Below are positions 56,370 through 64,000 of a DNA stretch of 64,000 bases, piece after piece. The first letter of the stretch is position 1. Each line of letters begins with the position of its first letter. The position numbers and the translations under genes are program-made. The notes beneath the pieces were generated by a model. It ran no database searches and was not told where the DNA came from. It saw only the letters and a program-made list of their open reading frames with translations. This DNA comes from Streptomyces sp. L-9-10 (lineage in GTDB: Bacteria; Actinomycetota; Actinomycetes; Streptomycetales; Streptomycetaceae), in contig NZ_PHRF01000057.1 of assembly GCF_004151105.1 (NCBI RefSeq), positions 133,115-197,114 of the forward strand, given 5' to 3'.

Positions 56370-59143
56370 CGGGTATGCCGCTCGGATCCAGCACGCTCCC
56401 CGGCGCCGACCCGGCCCGGCCACCCGGCCCGCACGAGCTGGCCCGTAACCACGACAGCCCGGCCCGCACCCGCCATATCGCGCGCTTCCTCGCCGGCCGC
56501 TCGATGCGGATCCACACCAAGGCGTGGACGGCGGTGTTCGCGGCCCTGCTGCTCACCTCGCTCGTGCTCAGCAGCTTCGGTCTCGCCGTACTGTCCGCCG
56601 CCCTCGGCCACGCGAGCGTGGAGCGCTACGCCGCCGCCGCGGCGGTCGTCGCAGGCGACCAGGAGACACGCTTCACCGCCAAGCCCTGGGGGTCCAAGCA
56701 GCAGACGCAGACGGCGGCGCTCACCGAACGGGTGCGGGTGCCGCGCTCGGTGCTGCCCCGGATCGAGGCCGTCCCCGGCGTACGGGCGGCCATCGCCGAC
56801 GACACCTTCCCGGTCGCGCTGACCGGCGCGGACGGCGCGCTCGTGGCCGGCCCCGACAGCGACTCCGGGGCCTCCCCGGTCTACGGGCACACCTGGCGCG
56901 CCGCCGCGCTCGCGCCGTTCACCCTCCGCGACGGCCGGGCCCCGGCGGGTCCTGAGCAGGTCGTGCTGGACGGAGATCTCGCCGAACGGGCCGGTGTCCG
57001 GGTCGGCGACGAGGTACGGCTCCAGTCCACGGGCGCGCCCGAGACGTACCGGGTCTCCGGCATCGCGGCGCCCGAGGGGCGGGCGGACGACAGCGGGCTC
57101 GGCAACCAGGGCGCCGTCTTCTTCAGCGACGAGCGGGCCCGCCTCCTCGCCGGCCACCCGGAGACCACCGACGCCATCGGCGTGCTCGCCGACCCCGGCG
57201 TCAGCGCCGGCACACTCCATCCACGGCTGCGCGAAGCGCTGGACGGTGAGCGCCCGGCCCGCAGCGCCGCCGCCGACGCACGGTACAAGGACGACAACAC
57301 CTCACTGCGCGTGCTGACCGGAAACGGGCGCGGCGAAACGGAGTTCGTCACCTCCGCCCCCAGCCGGATGAGTCTGCTGGCACTGCTCGGCTCGGTCTGC
57401 GCGCTGGTCGTACTGATCGCCCTGCTCGTGGTCTCCAGCACCGTCGCCCAGGCGATCCACCAGCGCTTCCGCGAGATGGCGCTGCTGCGCGCGGTGGGCG
57501 CGACCCCCCGGCAGCTGCGTGCCATGGTCGGCCGGGAGGTCAACGTGGTGGCCGCGACCGCCGGCGTGGCCGGCGCGATCGGCGCGGTGCCGGTGTTCCT
57601 GGCGCTGATCAAGATGCTGAGGACGCGTGGCGCGGTGCCGGTCGGTCTCGAACTCCCCGCCCCCTTCTGGATGTACGCGGCCCCGCTGGTCACCGGCGCT
57701 CTGACGGTACTGGTGGCCAGGATCGCCGCCGCGATCGCCTGCGGCCGTATCGCCAAGGTGCGCCCCGCACAGGCGATGGGCGAGGCCCAGAGCGAGGCCG
57801 AACAGTTCGGCCGGGGCCGGGCCGTCACCGGCGTCGTGATGCTGGTCCTGGGATGCGGCGCGGCCGGTACCGCGGTCCTCCAGTTCGGGGAACTGGCCGC
57901 CATGGCCGCCAGCACCGCGGCCGTGTGCCTGGTCATCGCGTGCGCGCTGCTCGGGCCCTGGATCGCGTGGGGTGCCATGCGGGTGCTCGGTGTGCCCGCG
58001 GAGCGGCTGGGCGGTGCGGGCGGCTATCTCGCCGCCGCCGCCTCCCGGGCCAACTCCCGCAGACTGGGCGCCGCGATCACCCCGATCGTGCTCGTGGTGG
58101 CCTTCGCCGGGGTCCAGCTCTCGGCCGGGGCGACCCTCGACACACAGGGCGGCCGGCAGTCGGGCCAGGCCATGCGGGCCGAACTGGCCGTCACCACGGA
58201 AGGGCCGGGAATCCCGGACGAGACGGTGCGCCGGGTCAAGGAGGTGCCCGGTGTGGCGGCTGCCTCCGGGGTGCTGCACAGCACGGTCGTACTGGCCCGC
58301 AAGGAAGCCGGGGAGCCGAGGCTGGACCGGCTGCCGGTGATGGCCCTGGACCCGTCGGCGCTGCCCGCCACCATCGACCCGAAGGTCACCTCGGGCGATC
58401 TCGGCGACCTGCGCGCGGGCACCGTCGCGGTGGGGGAGGAGCGGGCACGGTCGCTGGACCTGGACATCGGCTCCAAGGTCACGGTGCGCTACGGCGACGG
58501 CGCGAACGTGCCGCTGCGGGTGGCCGCGGTCTACGAACGGTCCCTGGCGCTCGGCGACTTCCTGTTCGCCCCCGCCGAACTGGCGCCTCACCTGGCCGCA
58601 CCGCTCAACACGCGCGTCCTGCTGAGCCTGGCGCCCGGAGCCGCCCTCCAGGACGTGAAAGCGGCGGTCGAGCGGGTGCTGGCGGGCGCCGCGCCCGGGG
58701 CGACGGTCACGGAGCGGCCGAAGGGCGAGCACCTGCGGACCGAGGACCGTGGCGTCGGCCAGGTCATCTCCCTGGTCGCGGTGAGTGTGATCGGCGGCTT
58801 CACGGTCATCGCGGTGCTCAGCACGCTCGTTCTCATCATGGTCGGCCGCCGCCAGGAGGTGATCCTGCTGCGGCTGGTGGGCGCGGGCCGGCGGCAGATC
58901 CGCTGGATGCTCCGGATCGAGGCGATGACCGTGATGCTGGTGGGGCTGGTGGTGGGCACGGTGACCGCGCTCGTTCCGCTCCTGGCCTTCAGCCTCGCGA
59001 CGACCGGATCCTGGCCCTACATGCCCCCGGGCCAGGCAGGACTGGTGGTGCTGGCCGTGGTCGTCACCGCCGGGGCCGGGTACGTGCTGCCACTGAGGTC
59101 CGTGCTGCGCAAACGGCCGCCGACCGTGGTCGGCCACGGCTGA
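56366..59143 (+). CDS. FtsX-type ABC permease
   Basis: This 925-residue permease has two FtsX modules. One membrane helix near residues 52-75 is followed by a large extracellular domain, a cluster of helices (about 335-460) with EMALLRAVGATPRQLRAMV, further helices in the middle (about 485-560), and a C-terminal FtsX unit (about 800-915) with EVILLRLVGAGRRQIRWML. The GTG at 56366 is coupled to the ATPase stop. This layout fits BceB/YtrF-like or MacB-like mechanotransmission proteins. The cargo is unknown. Confidence 0.9.
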   Translation: MTGMPLGSSTLPGADPARPPGPHELARNHDSPARTRHIARFLAGRSMRIHTKAWTAVFAALLLTSLVLSSFGLAVLSAALGHASVERYAAAAAVVAGDQETRFTAKPWGSKQQTQTAALTERVRVPRSVLPRIEAVPGVRAAIADDTFPVALTGADGALVAGPDSDSGASPVYGHTWRAAALAPFTLRDGRAPAGPEQVVLDGDLAERAGVRVGDEVRLQSTGAPETYRVSGIAAPEGRADDSGLGNQGAVFFSDERARLLAGHPETTDAIGVLADPGVSAGTLHPRLREALDGERPARSAAADARYKDDNTSLRVLTGNGRGETEFVTSAPSRMSLLALLGSVCALVVLIALLVVSSTVAQAIHQRFREMALLRAVGATPRQLRAMVGREVNVVAATAGVAGAIGAVPVFLALIKMLRTRGAVPVGLELPAPFWMYAAPLVTGALTVLVARIAAAIACGRIAKVRPAQAMGEAQSEAEQFGRGRAVTGVVMLVLGCGAAGTAVLQFGELAAMAASTAAVCLVIACALLGPWIAWGAMRVLGVPAERLGGAGGYLAAAASRANSRRLGAAITPIVLVVAFAGVQLSAGATLDTQGGRQSGQAMRAELAVTTEGPGIPDETVRRVKEVPGVAAASGVLHSTVVLARKEAGEPRLDRLPVMALDPSALPATIDPKVTSGDLGDLRAGTVAVGEERARSLDLDIGSKVTVRYGDGANVPLRVAAVYERSLALGDFLFAPAELAPHLAAPLNTRVLLSLAPGAALQDVKAAVERVLAGAAPGATVTERPKGEHLRTEDRGVGQVISLVAVSVIGGFTVIAVLSTLVLIMVGRRQEVILLRLVGAGRRQIRWMLRIEAMTVMLVGLVVGTVTALVPLLAFSLATTGSWPYMPPGQAGLVVLAVVVTAGAGYVLPLRSVLRKRPPTVVGHG

Positions 59144-59462
59144 CAGGTCAATGACGGGGCGGGCGCCCGGAGGCCGGCCGGGTGGGGTCCGGAAGGCCGG
59201 CCGGGCCGGGTGCGGAGGCCGGCCGGGGCGGGTCCGGAGGCCGGCCGGGTGGGGGCCCGGAGATCGCCCCCGTCCTCGAAAGTCTTCGTGATCAGGCCTC
59301 TGGGCTCGGTGTTTACAACAGCACTTAAATCCTTGTTCGAGCCTTCACCTCTGCTGAAGAATCCTTTTCGTGCGGTCGACTGCGCGCGACTGAAGCGGTC
59401 GGCCGCCGAGCCGCGCGGTACACGCCGGACTTCGCGCACAGTGAAGAAGGAGCTTGTTCGCA
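59144..59462. other. Noncoding gap with GC repeats and AT-richer promoter-like part
   Basis: The first half (59160-59262) is occupied by the GGCCGGCC repeat array. From about 59280 to 59400 the sequence is AT-richer (ACAGCACTTAAATCCTTG) and probably holds the promoter of the serine hydrolase gene. No reading frame is supported. Confidence 0.5.
59169..59262. repeat. Four 22-23 bp GC-rich repeats after the FtsX gene
   Basis: Imperfect copies of GGAGGCCGGCCGGGTGGGGT, each containing GGCCGGCC, start at about 59169, 59191, 59214 and 59236. They may fold into a series of hairpins and end transcription. Confidence 0.8.
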
Positions 59463-60872
59463 GTGTTGGGGACCATCGCGGAAGAGAAGGTCAGTGGCGC
59501 TCCCTTCAGCCATCCGCTCGACCGAATCGGCTGTCCCGGCAGCCTGGCCGAGGAGCACGGAGTGGTCGGCGGACAGCTGGCGGTGTACCACCAAGGGACC
59601 CTGCGCACCTGGGAGTTCGGTGAGGAGGAGTACGGCGGCGGACGCCCCGTGCACCGTGACTCCGCCTTCCCCTACGGCTCCGTCACCAAGGCGCTGACCG
59701 CCGCCTCCGTACTCCAGCTGGTCTCCGACGGCGACCTCGGCCTGGATCTTCCGGTGCGCACCTGGCTCGGCGAACGGGCCGTCGCCGACGGCCACCCGGG
59801 ACTCGACGCCACGCTACGTCAACTCCTCAGCCACACCGCCGGGTTGCCGTCCGACCACGACGACGGGGACGCCACCTCGCTGCGCCGCTGGCTCACCGGT
59901 TTCCTGGCCACAGGACCGGCGGACGCGCCCGCGCTCTGGCCCGCCCCCGGCTCCTTCTCCTACTCCAACGTCGGCTACGGCATCGCGGGCCGTGTCGTCG
60001 AGGCCGCCACCGGACTGACCTGGTGGCAGGCCGTACGTGATTACCTGCTGGCACCGCTGGGCGCCGGGATCGGCCTGCTGCCCGGCACCCCGCGCGACGG
60101 AGAGCCGGTCCGCGCGGTGTCCGGACACACCACACACACCACCCCCGGCGGCGACCGCGTGGTGCACTCCGTGCGCTGCTCGGCCGACGCGGGCTTCACC
60201 CCCGCGGGCGGGCTCGCCGGCAGCGCCGCCGACCTCGTACGCTTCGCCCAACTGCACCTGGACGACCCTGGTGACCTGGACAGGGACGCCGTGGCCGACT
60301 TCGACGCACTGCGCGAGATGGCCCGGCCCGTCGCCGGTGCGGAGCCCTTCGGACTGGCCGACGGCTGGGGTCTGGGCCTCGGCCACTTCGGCCCGGCGGA
60401 GGACCGCTGGCTCGGCCACGACGGAACGCTGGACGGCACCACCTGTCATCTGCGCATCCAGCCGAGCCAGGGGACCGTGGTCGCGCTGACGACCAACTCG
60501 GCCACCGGGCAAGGGCTGTGGGAGGCGGTGCTCCGCGAGCTGCGGTCCGTGGGCATCTCCGTCGGCGTCTACAGCATGGTGCCGCCGTCCCCCGGATCCA
60601 CGGCGGGATTCGCGGACTGCGCCGGCACCTACCGTAACGGCGATCTCGCTGTCACGGTCAGTCTCGACGACCGCAACATACTGCTGGAACTCCCCAACGG
60701 CGCACGGGACTCCGCCGCCTCCCACAGCGGGCTGGTCTTCTCCAGCCGGCCGGGGGACGCGGGTGTGTTCCTCGGCCGATTCCTCAAGGACGCGGCCACC
60801 GGGGACGTACGTGTCCTCCAGTACAGCGGCCGTACGCTGCTGCGCCAGCCGGTCGCGGCACAACCACACTGA
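59463..60872 (+). CDS. PBP/beta-lactamase-fold serine hydrolase, candidate trans-acting NRPS thioesterase
   Basis: This 469-residue protein has the SxxK motif SVTK (Ser73, Lys76), YSN (Tyr167) and an HxG-type third motif in GHDGT. These are the active-site set of class C beta-lactamase and PBP-type enzymes. There is no signal peptide, so it acts in the cytoplasm. A C-terminal lipocalin-like domain (about 390-465) matches the layout of SurE-type cyclases that release nonribosomal peptides in trans. The GTG at 59463 is chosen because AAGGAG lies 10 bases before it. It lies just upstream of the NRPS. A D-peptidase is the alternative. Confidence 0.72.
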   Translation: MLGTIAEEKVSGAPFSHPLDRIGCPGSLAEEHGVVGGQLAVYHQGTLRTWEFGEEEYGGGRPVHRDSAFPYGSVTKALTAASVLQLVSDGDLGLDLPVRTWLGERAVADGHPGLDATLRQLLSHTAGLPSDHDDGDATSLRRWLTGFLATGPADAPALWPAPGSFSYSNVGYGIAGRVVEAATGLTWWQAVRDYLLAPLGAGIGLLPGTPRDGEPVRAVSGHTTHTTPGGDRVVHSVRCSADAGFTPAGGLAGSAADLVRFAQLHLDDPGDLDRDAVADFDALREMARPVAGAEPFGLADGWGLGLGHFGPAEDRWLGHDGTLDGTTCHLRIQPSQGTVVALTTNSATGQGLWEAVLRELRSVGISVGVYSMVPPSPGSTAGFADCAGTYRNGDLAVTVSLDDRNILLELPNGARDSAASHSGLVFSSRPGDAGVFLGRFLKDAATGDVRVLQYSGRTLLRQPVAAQPH

Positions 60873-60875
60873 CCA

Positions 60876-60914
60876 CCGCCGTGCCCGGCCGCGCTGAGCG
60901 GGCGGCCACGGCGG
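60876..60914 (+). terminator. Probable terminator after the serine hydrolase
   Basis: Arms of 17 bases starting CCGCCGTG and ending CACGGCGG pair with two mismatches just after the stop at 60872. Further along, AGACGCG...CGCGTCT and GTCAC-TCAGT-GTGAC dyads (60950-61015) precede the NRPS and may be control sites. Confidence 0.55.
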
Positions 60915-61106
60915 GATCAACCAGCCAGAGAACAAGCGGTGTTGTAGGGCAGACGCGCGGGACAGGAACGCGTCTGGCGGTCACGCACGTACGTCATTGT
61001 CACTCAGTGTGACGAGATGGGTGCGATCAGTGCCCGATTCCCTCGGACCGGCGTCCCGCACACGGCACAGGCCACCCTCCCTCTCGGCGTTCCATGGGGT
61101 CTCGAC

Positions 61107-64000
61107 ATGAACTCAGACAGCAACTCCCTCACGCACGGCCGTCGGACAGCCGGTGATGTCACCCTGCACGGGCTGTTCGAGAGCCAGGCGGCGCGTCGAC
61201 CCGAACACACCGCCGTCGAGTGGGGCGCCGTCCGGCTCAGCTACGCCGAGGTCGAACGGCGCGCCAACCGGCTCGCACACCGGCTCGCCGCCCGGGGCGT
61301 GCGATCCGAGACCCGGGTGGGTGTCTGCCTGCGGCGCGGCCCCGAGCTGATCGTCTCGCTGCTCGCCGTCCTCAAGGCGGGCGGGGCCTACGTACCGCTC
61401 GACCCCAACTACCCGGCCGAGCGGCTGTCGTTCATGGTCGAGGACGCCGGGATCGAGCTGGTGATCAGCGACGACGGGCCGGGGGCGCGGCCGGACAACG
61501 CACCCGACACCTTGTCCCTGGAGAGCCTGGCGGGGATGGTTCCGGAAGACCCCGACACCGCGCCGGACGTCACCACGCACCCGGACGCCACGCACCCGGA
61601 CGCCACGCATCCGGACACCACCCACCTGGACAACACCCATCTGGACGCCACGCACCTCGACAACACCGCGTACATTCTGTTCACCTCGGGTTCCAGCGGC
61701 ACGCCCAAGGGTGTCGCCGTCACCCATCGCGGACTCGGGAACCTCGCCCTCGCCCATGTGGCGGCGCTGGCCATCGACGAGGACAGCCGGGTACTCCAGT
61801 TCGCCTCGCCCAACTTCGACGTCTCCATCGCCGACCTGGTGCAGACCTGGTACGCGGGCGCCACGCTGATCCTGCCCGAGAGCCCCACCCAGGCCGTCGG
61901 TGAAGCGCTCGGGGCCCTGCTCGCCGACGCCGCCGTCACCCACACCATGATGCCGCCGTCCGTACTGGCCACGGTGGCACCGCCGATCGAGCTGCCACAC
62001 CTGCGCGCGCTGGCCACCGGCGGCGAGAACTGCCCGCCGGAACTGGTCGCCCGCTGGGCCGCCGGCCGACGGATGATCAATATGTACGGACCCACCGAGG
62101 CGACCGTCACCGTCACCCTCAACGGGCCGCTGCCCGCCGACCTCACCGATTCGCCCGGAATCGGCCGGGCCATCGACGGCGCCCGGGTCATGGTCCTGGA
62201 CGAGAAGCTGCGACCGGTGCCCGACGGCGGGACCGGCGAGCTGTGCATCGCGGGCGACGGCCTGGCCCGGGGGTACGTCAACCGTCCGGGGCTGACCGCC
62301 GAACGGTTCGTCGCCGACCCGTACGGCCCCCCGGGGTCCCGGATGTACCGCACCGGCGACCTGGTCAGACTGCTTCCGGGAGGCGAGCACGAGTTCATCG
62401 GCCGCGCCGACGGCCAGGTCAAGATCCGTGGTCTGCGCGTGGAGCTGGGCGAGATCGAGGCCGTGCTCACCGGGCACGAGGCGGTCCTCCAGTCGGTGGT
62501 CACGCTGGTGGAGAACGCCGGTACGGACCAACTCGTCGCCCACTACGTGCCGGTGGGCCGTGAGGGCGGCCCCGGAGCAGCCGAGCTGCGCCGGCACGCC
62601 TCGGGCCGGCTGCCCGTCCATATGGTGCCGACCTCCTACATCGCCATGGACCGGCTGCCACTGACACCCAACGGCAAGGTCGACCGCAGGGCGCTGCCCG
62701 CCCCCACGGAACTCGCCGGTGACATGGGCCGGCCCGAGTCCGTCCCGTACGCGGCACCGCGCACCGCACTGGAATCGGAACTCGCCGGGATCTGGGAAGA
62801 CGTGCTCGGCCGCTCGCGGATCGGTGTGACGGAGGACTTCTTCTCCATCGGCGGCGACTCCATCTCCGGTCTGCGGATGGCTTTCCAGGTCGAGCGGAGG
62901 CTCGGACTCACCCCCACGTCCACCGCGCTCTTCGACCACCCGACCATCGCCGCGTACGCCGCGTACGCCGCCGGGCTGAGTGAGAGCGGCGGCGGCCGGG
63001 AGACGGGGACCGCGGCCCCGCTCGCCCCCGCCGACCGGAGCGGGGCGCTGGTGGCCTCGTCCGCGCAACAGCGGCTGTGGTTCCTGGACGCGTACGAGCC
63101 GGGCGGAGCGGCGTACAACTGCGCCACAGGGCTGCGGCTCTCCGGGGAACTGCGCATTGACGCGCTCGCCACCGCGCTGACCGCGCTCGTCGCCCGGCAC
63201 GAGCCGTTGCGCACCACGTACGCCGAGGCCGACGGACAGGTGCTCCAGATCATCGGAGAGCCGGTGCCGGTGCCGCTGCCGGTCGCTGATCTGGCAGGCG
63301 GGGATCTCTCTGGTGGGGATCCGTCCGGCGGGGATCCGTCTGGCGGGGATCACGAGGGACGGCTCGACGAGGTACTGCGCGCCGAGGTGTCCGCGCCCTT
63401 CGACCTCGGCTCCGGCCCCGTACTGCGCGCGCTGCTGGTGCGCACGGTGCCTGACGATCACGTGCTCGTGCTCACCGCGCACCACATTGCCGCCGACGCC
63501 TGGTCGATGGAGGTGATCGCACGGGAGCTGGGCGCGCTGTACTCGGCCGCTCTTGCGGTGCGGTCCGGTGGTGCCGATGCTGTGCTCGCCGCTGCCGGGC
63601 TGCCCGAACTCGCGGTCCAGTACGCCGACTTCGCCGCCTGGCAGCGCCACCGGCTGGACGAACCGGAGGTGGAGGAGCAACTCGCCCACTGGAAGCGGGA
63701 ACTGGCCGGTGTGACGCCGCTGGAACTGCCCATCGACCGGCCGCGCCCCGCCGTCCGCACCTCGGCCGGCGCGCGACGGCTGTTCGAGGTGCCGGCCGAG
63801 ACCGTCCGGGGACTCACCGCCGTCGGCAGGGCGCGGGGCACCACGCTCTTCGCGCCACTCGCCGCCGCCACTCAGCTGCTGCTCGCCCGCTGGTCGGGCC
63901 GGCGCGACATCGTGCTCGGCACGGCGGGATCGGGCCGGGACCGTGCCGAACTCGCCGACCTCGTGGGCTTCTTCGTCGACACACTGGTGCTGCGTGCGGA
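61107..64000 (+). CDS. Nonribosomal peptide synthetase, A-T-C... (3' end beyond window)
   Basis: This is the first 964 residues of an NRPS. An adenylation domain (about 20-540) shows LKAGGAYVPLD, FTSGSSGTPKGV, NMYGPTEATV, YRTGDLVR and NGKVDRRAL. A carrier domain has the phosphopantetheine Ser585 in FFSIGGDSISG. A condensation domain (from about 650) has HHIAADAW (His792, His793). Starting with A and no C suggests an initiation module. By alignment to PheA the specificity residues read about D-V-A-M-A-G-M-V-T-K, which I cannot assign to an amino acid. Repeats at residues 158-187 and 732-751 are unusual. No MbtH gene is visible. Confidence 0.93.
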   Translation, partial: MNSDSNSLTHGRRTAGDVTLHGLFESQAARRPEHTAVEWGAVRLSYAEVERRANRLAHRLAARGVRSETRVGVCLRRGPELIVSLLAVLKAGGAYVPLDPNYPAERLSFMVEDAGIELVISDDGPGARPDNAPDTLSLESLAGMVPEDPDTAPDVTTHPDATHPDATHPDTTHLDNTHLDATHLDNTAYILFTSGSSGTPKGVAVTHRGLGNLALAHVAALAIDEDSRVLQFASPNFDVSIADLVQTWYAGATLILPESPTQAVGEALGALLADAAVTHTMMPPSVLATVAPPIELPHLRALATGGENCPPELVARWAAGRRMINMYGPTEATVTVTLNGPLPADLTDSPGIGRAIDGARVMVLDEKLRPVPDGGTGELCIAGDGLARGYVNRPGLTAERFVADPYGPPGSRMYRTGDLVRLLPGGEHEFIGRADGQVKIRGLRVELGEIEAVLTGHEAVLQSVVTLVENAGTDQLVAHYVPVGREGGPGAAELRRHASGRLPVHMVPTSYIAMDRLPLTPNGKVDRRALPAPTELAGDMGRPESVPYAAPRTALESELAGIWEDVLGRSRIGVTEDFFSIGGDSISGLRMAFQVERRLGLTPTSTALFDHPTIAAYAAYAAGLSESGGGRETGTAAPLAPADRSGALVASSAQQRLWFLDAYEPGGAAYNCATGLRLSGELRIDALATALTALVARHEPLRTTYAEADGQVLQIIGEPVPVPLPVADLAGGDLSGGDPSGGDPSGGDHEGRLDEVLRAEVSAPFDLGSGPVLRALLVRTVPDDHVLVLTAHHIAADAWSMEVIARELGALYSAALAVRSGGADAVLAAAGLPELAVQYADFAAWQRHRLDEPEVEEQLAHWKRELAGVTPLELPIDRPRPAVRTSAGARRLFEVPAETVRGLTAVGRARGTTLFAPLAAATQLLLARWSGRRDIVLGTAGSGRDRAELADLVGFFVDTLVLRA
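61578..61667. repeat. Six 15-bp in-frame repeats inside the NRPS adenylation domain
   Basis: Consecutive units encode HPDAT, HPDAT, HPDTT, HLDNT, HLDAT and HLDNT (residues 158-187), immediately before the FTSGSSG core motif. A second set of four 15-bp units (63300-63359, GDPSG-type) lies in the condensation domain. Confidence 0.92.

Noticed and set aside
59454..59462. TTG at 59454 as the start of the serine hydrolase
   Set aside because: The AAGGAG would be only one base away; the GTG at 59463 has ideal spacing.
61578..61667. CRISPR-like or minisatellite array
   Set aside because: The 15-bp units have no spacers and encode an in-frame protein repeat in the NRPS.

Overview
The window is high-GC actinobacterial DNA, almost certainly from a Streptomyces or close relative. 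The signs are roughly 72% GC, many GTG and some TTG starts with purine-rich ribosome-binding sites, apparently leaderless promoters, rare TTA codons, 4-bp ATGA/GTGA gene overlaps, and typical families such as a monomeric NADP isocitrate dehydrogenase, a DUF3516-type helicase, ROK and LacI regulators and an NRPS. No tRNA, rRNA, insertion sequence, prophage or CRISPR array was seen.

Layout. 0-3.3 kb: a helicase cut by the left edge and a membrane hydrolase. 3.3-7 kb: a heterodimeric ABC exporter. 7-11 kb: a secreted GH109-type oxidoreductase, then a MarR regulator divergent from a second ABC exporter. 11.4-13.4 kb: an MltG-like protein and a flavin monooxygenase. 13.4-17.7 kb: an ssu sulfonate operon (ssuC-B-A-D) preceded by a 27-residue cysteine-type leader peptide. 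17.8-18.2 kb: a YjbQ protein. 18.3-31.6 kb: a sugar-uptake and glycoside catabolism locus. A Rbs-type ABC importer, a TIM-barrel epimerase-like enzyme and a giant secreted ThuA/beta-propeller protein face a ROK regulator, and a second giant secreted PA14/beta-propeller/DUF1080 protein lies next to it.

31.9-41.8 kb holds a short-chain dehydrogenase and its MarR regulator around three operators, an atypical response regulator, and a P450 / 3Fe-4S ferredoxin / ferredoxin reductase / dehydrogenase / Baeyer-Villiger monooxygenase / SMP-30-type series. This can be read as hydroxylation, oxidation to a ketone, lactone formation and lactone opening, as in the P450cam pathway. 41.9-50.6 kb has icd and a lacI-rbsA-rbsCB-rbsK-rbsD ribose-type operon in which permease and binding protein are one polypeptide. 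50.9-64 kb looks like the edge of a nonribosomal peptide cluster: an ABC ATPase without its signature motif, a type II thioesterase, a small lipoprotein, a two-component system, an FtsX-type ABC transporter, a penicillin-binding-protein-type serine hydrolase that may release or cyclise the peptide, and an NRPS (A-T-C...) running off the right edge.

The most unusual property at the sequence level is the number of short tandem repeats. Some sit in frame in RbsK, RbsCB, the SMP-30-type protein, the response regulator and the NRPS. Others follow genes, and in four cases the natural stop codon lies inside the first repeat unit. TTA codons, which suggest bldA control, were found in the atypical response regulator, the small lipoprotein and the sensor kinase.
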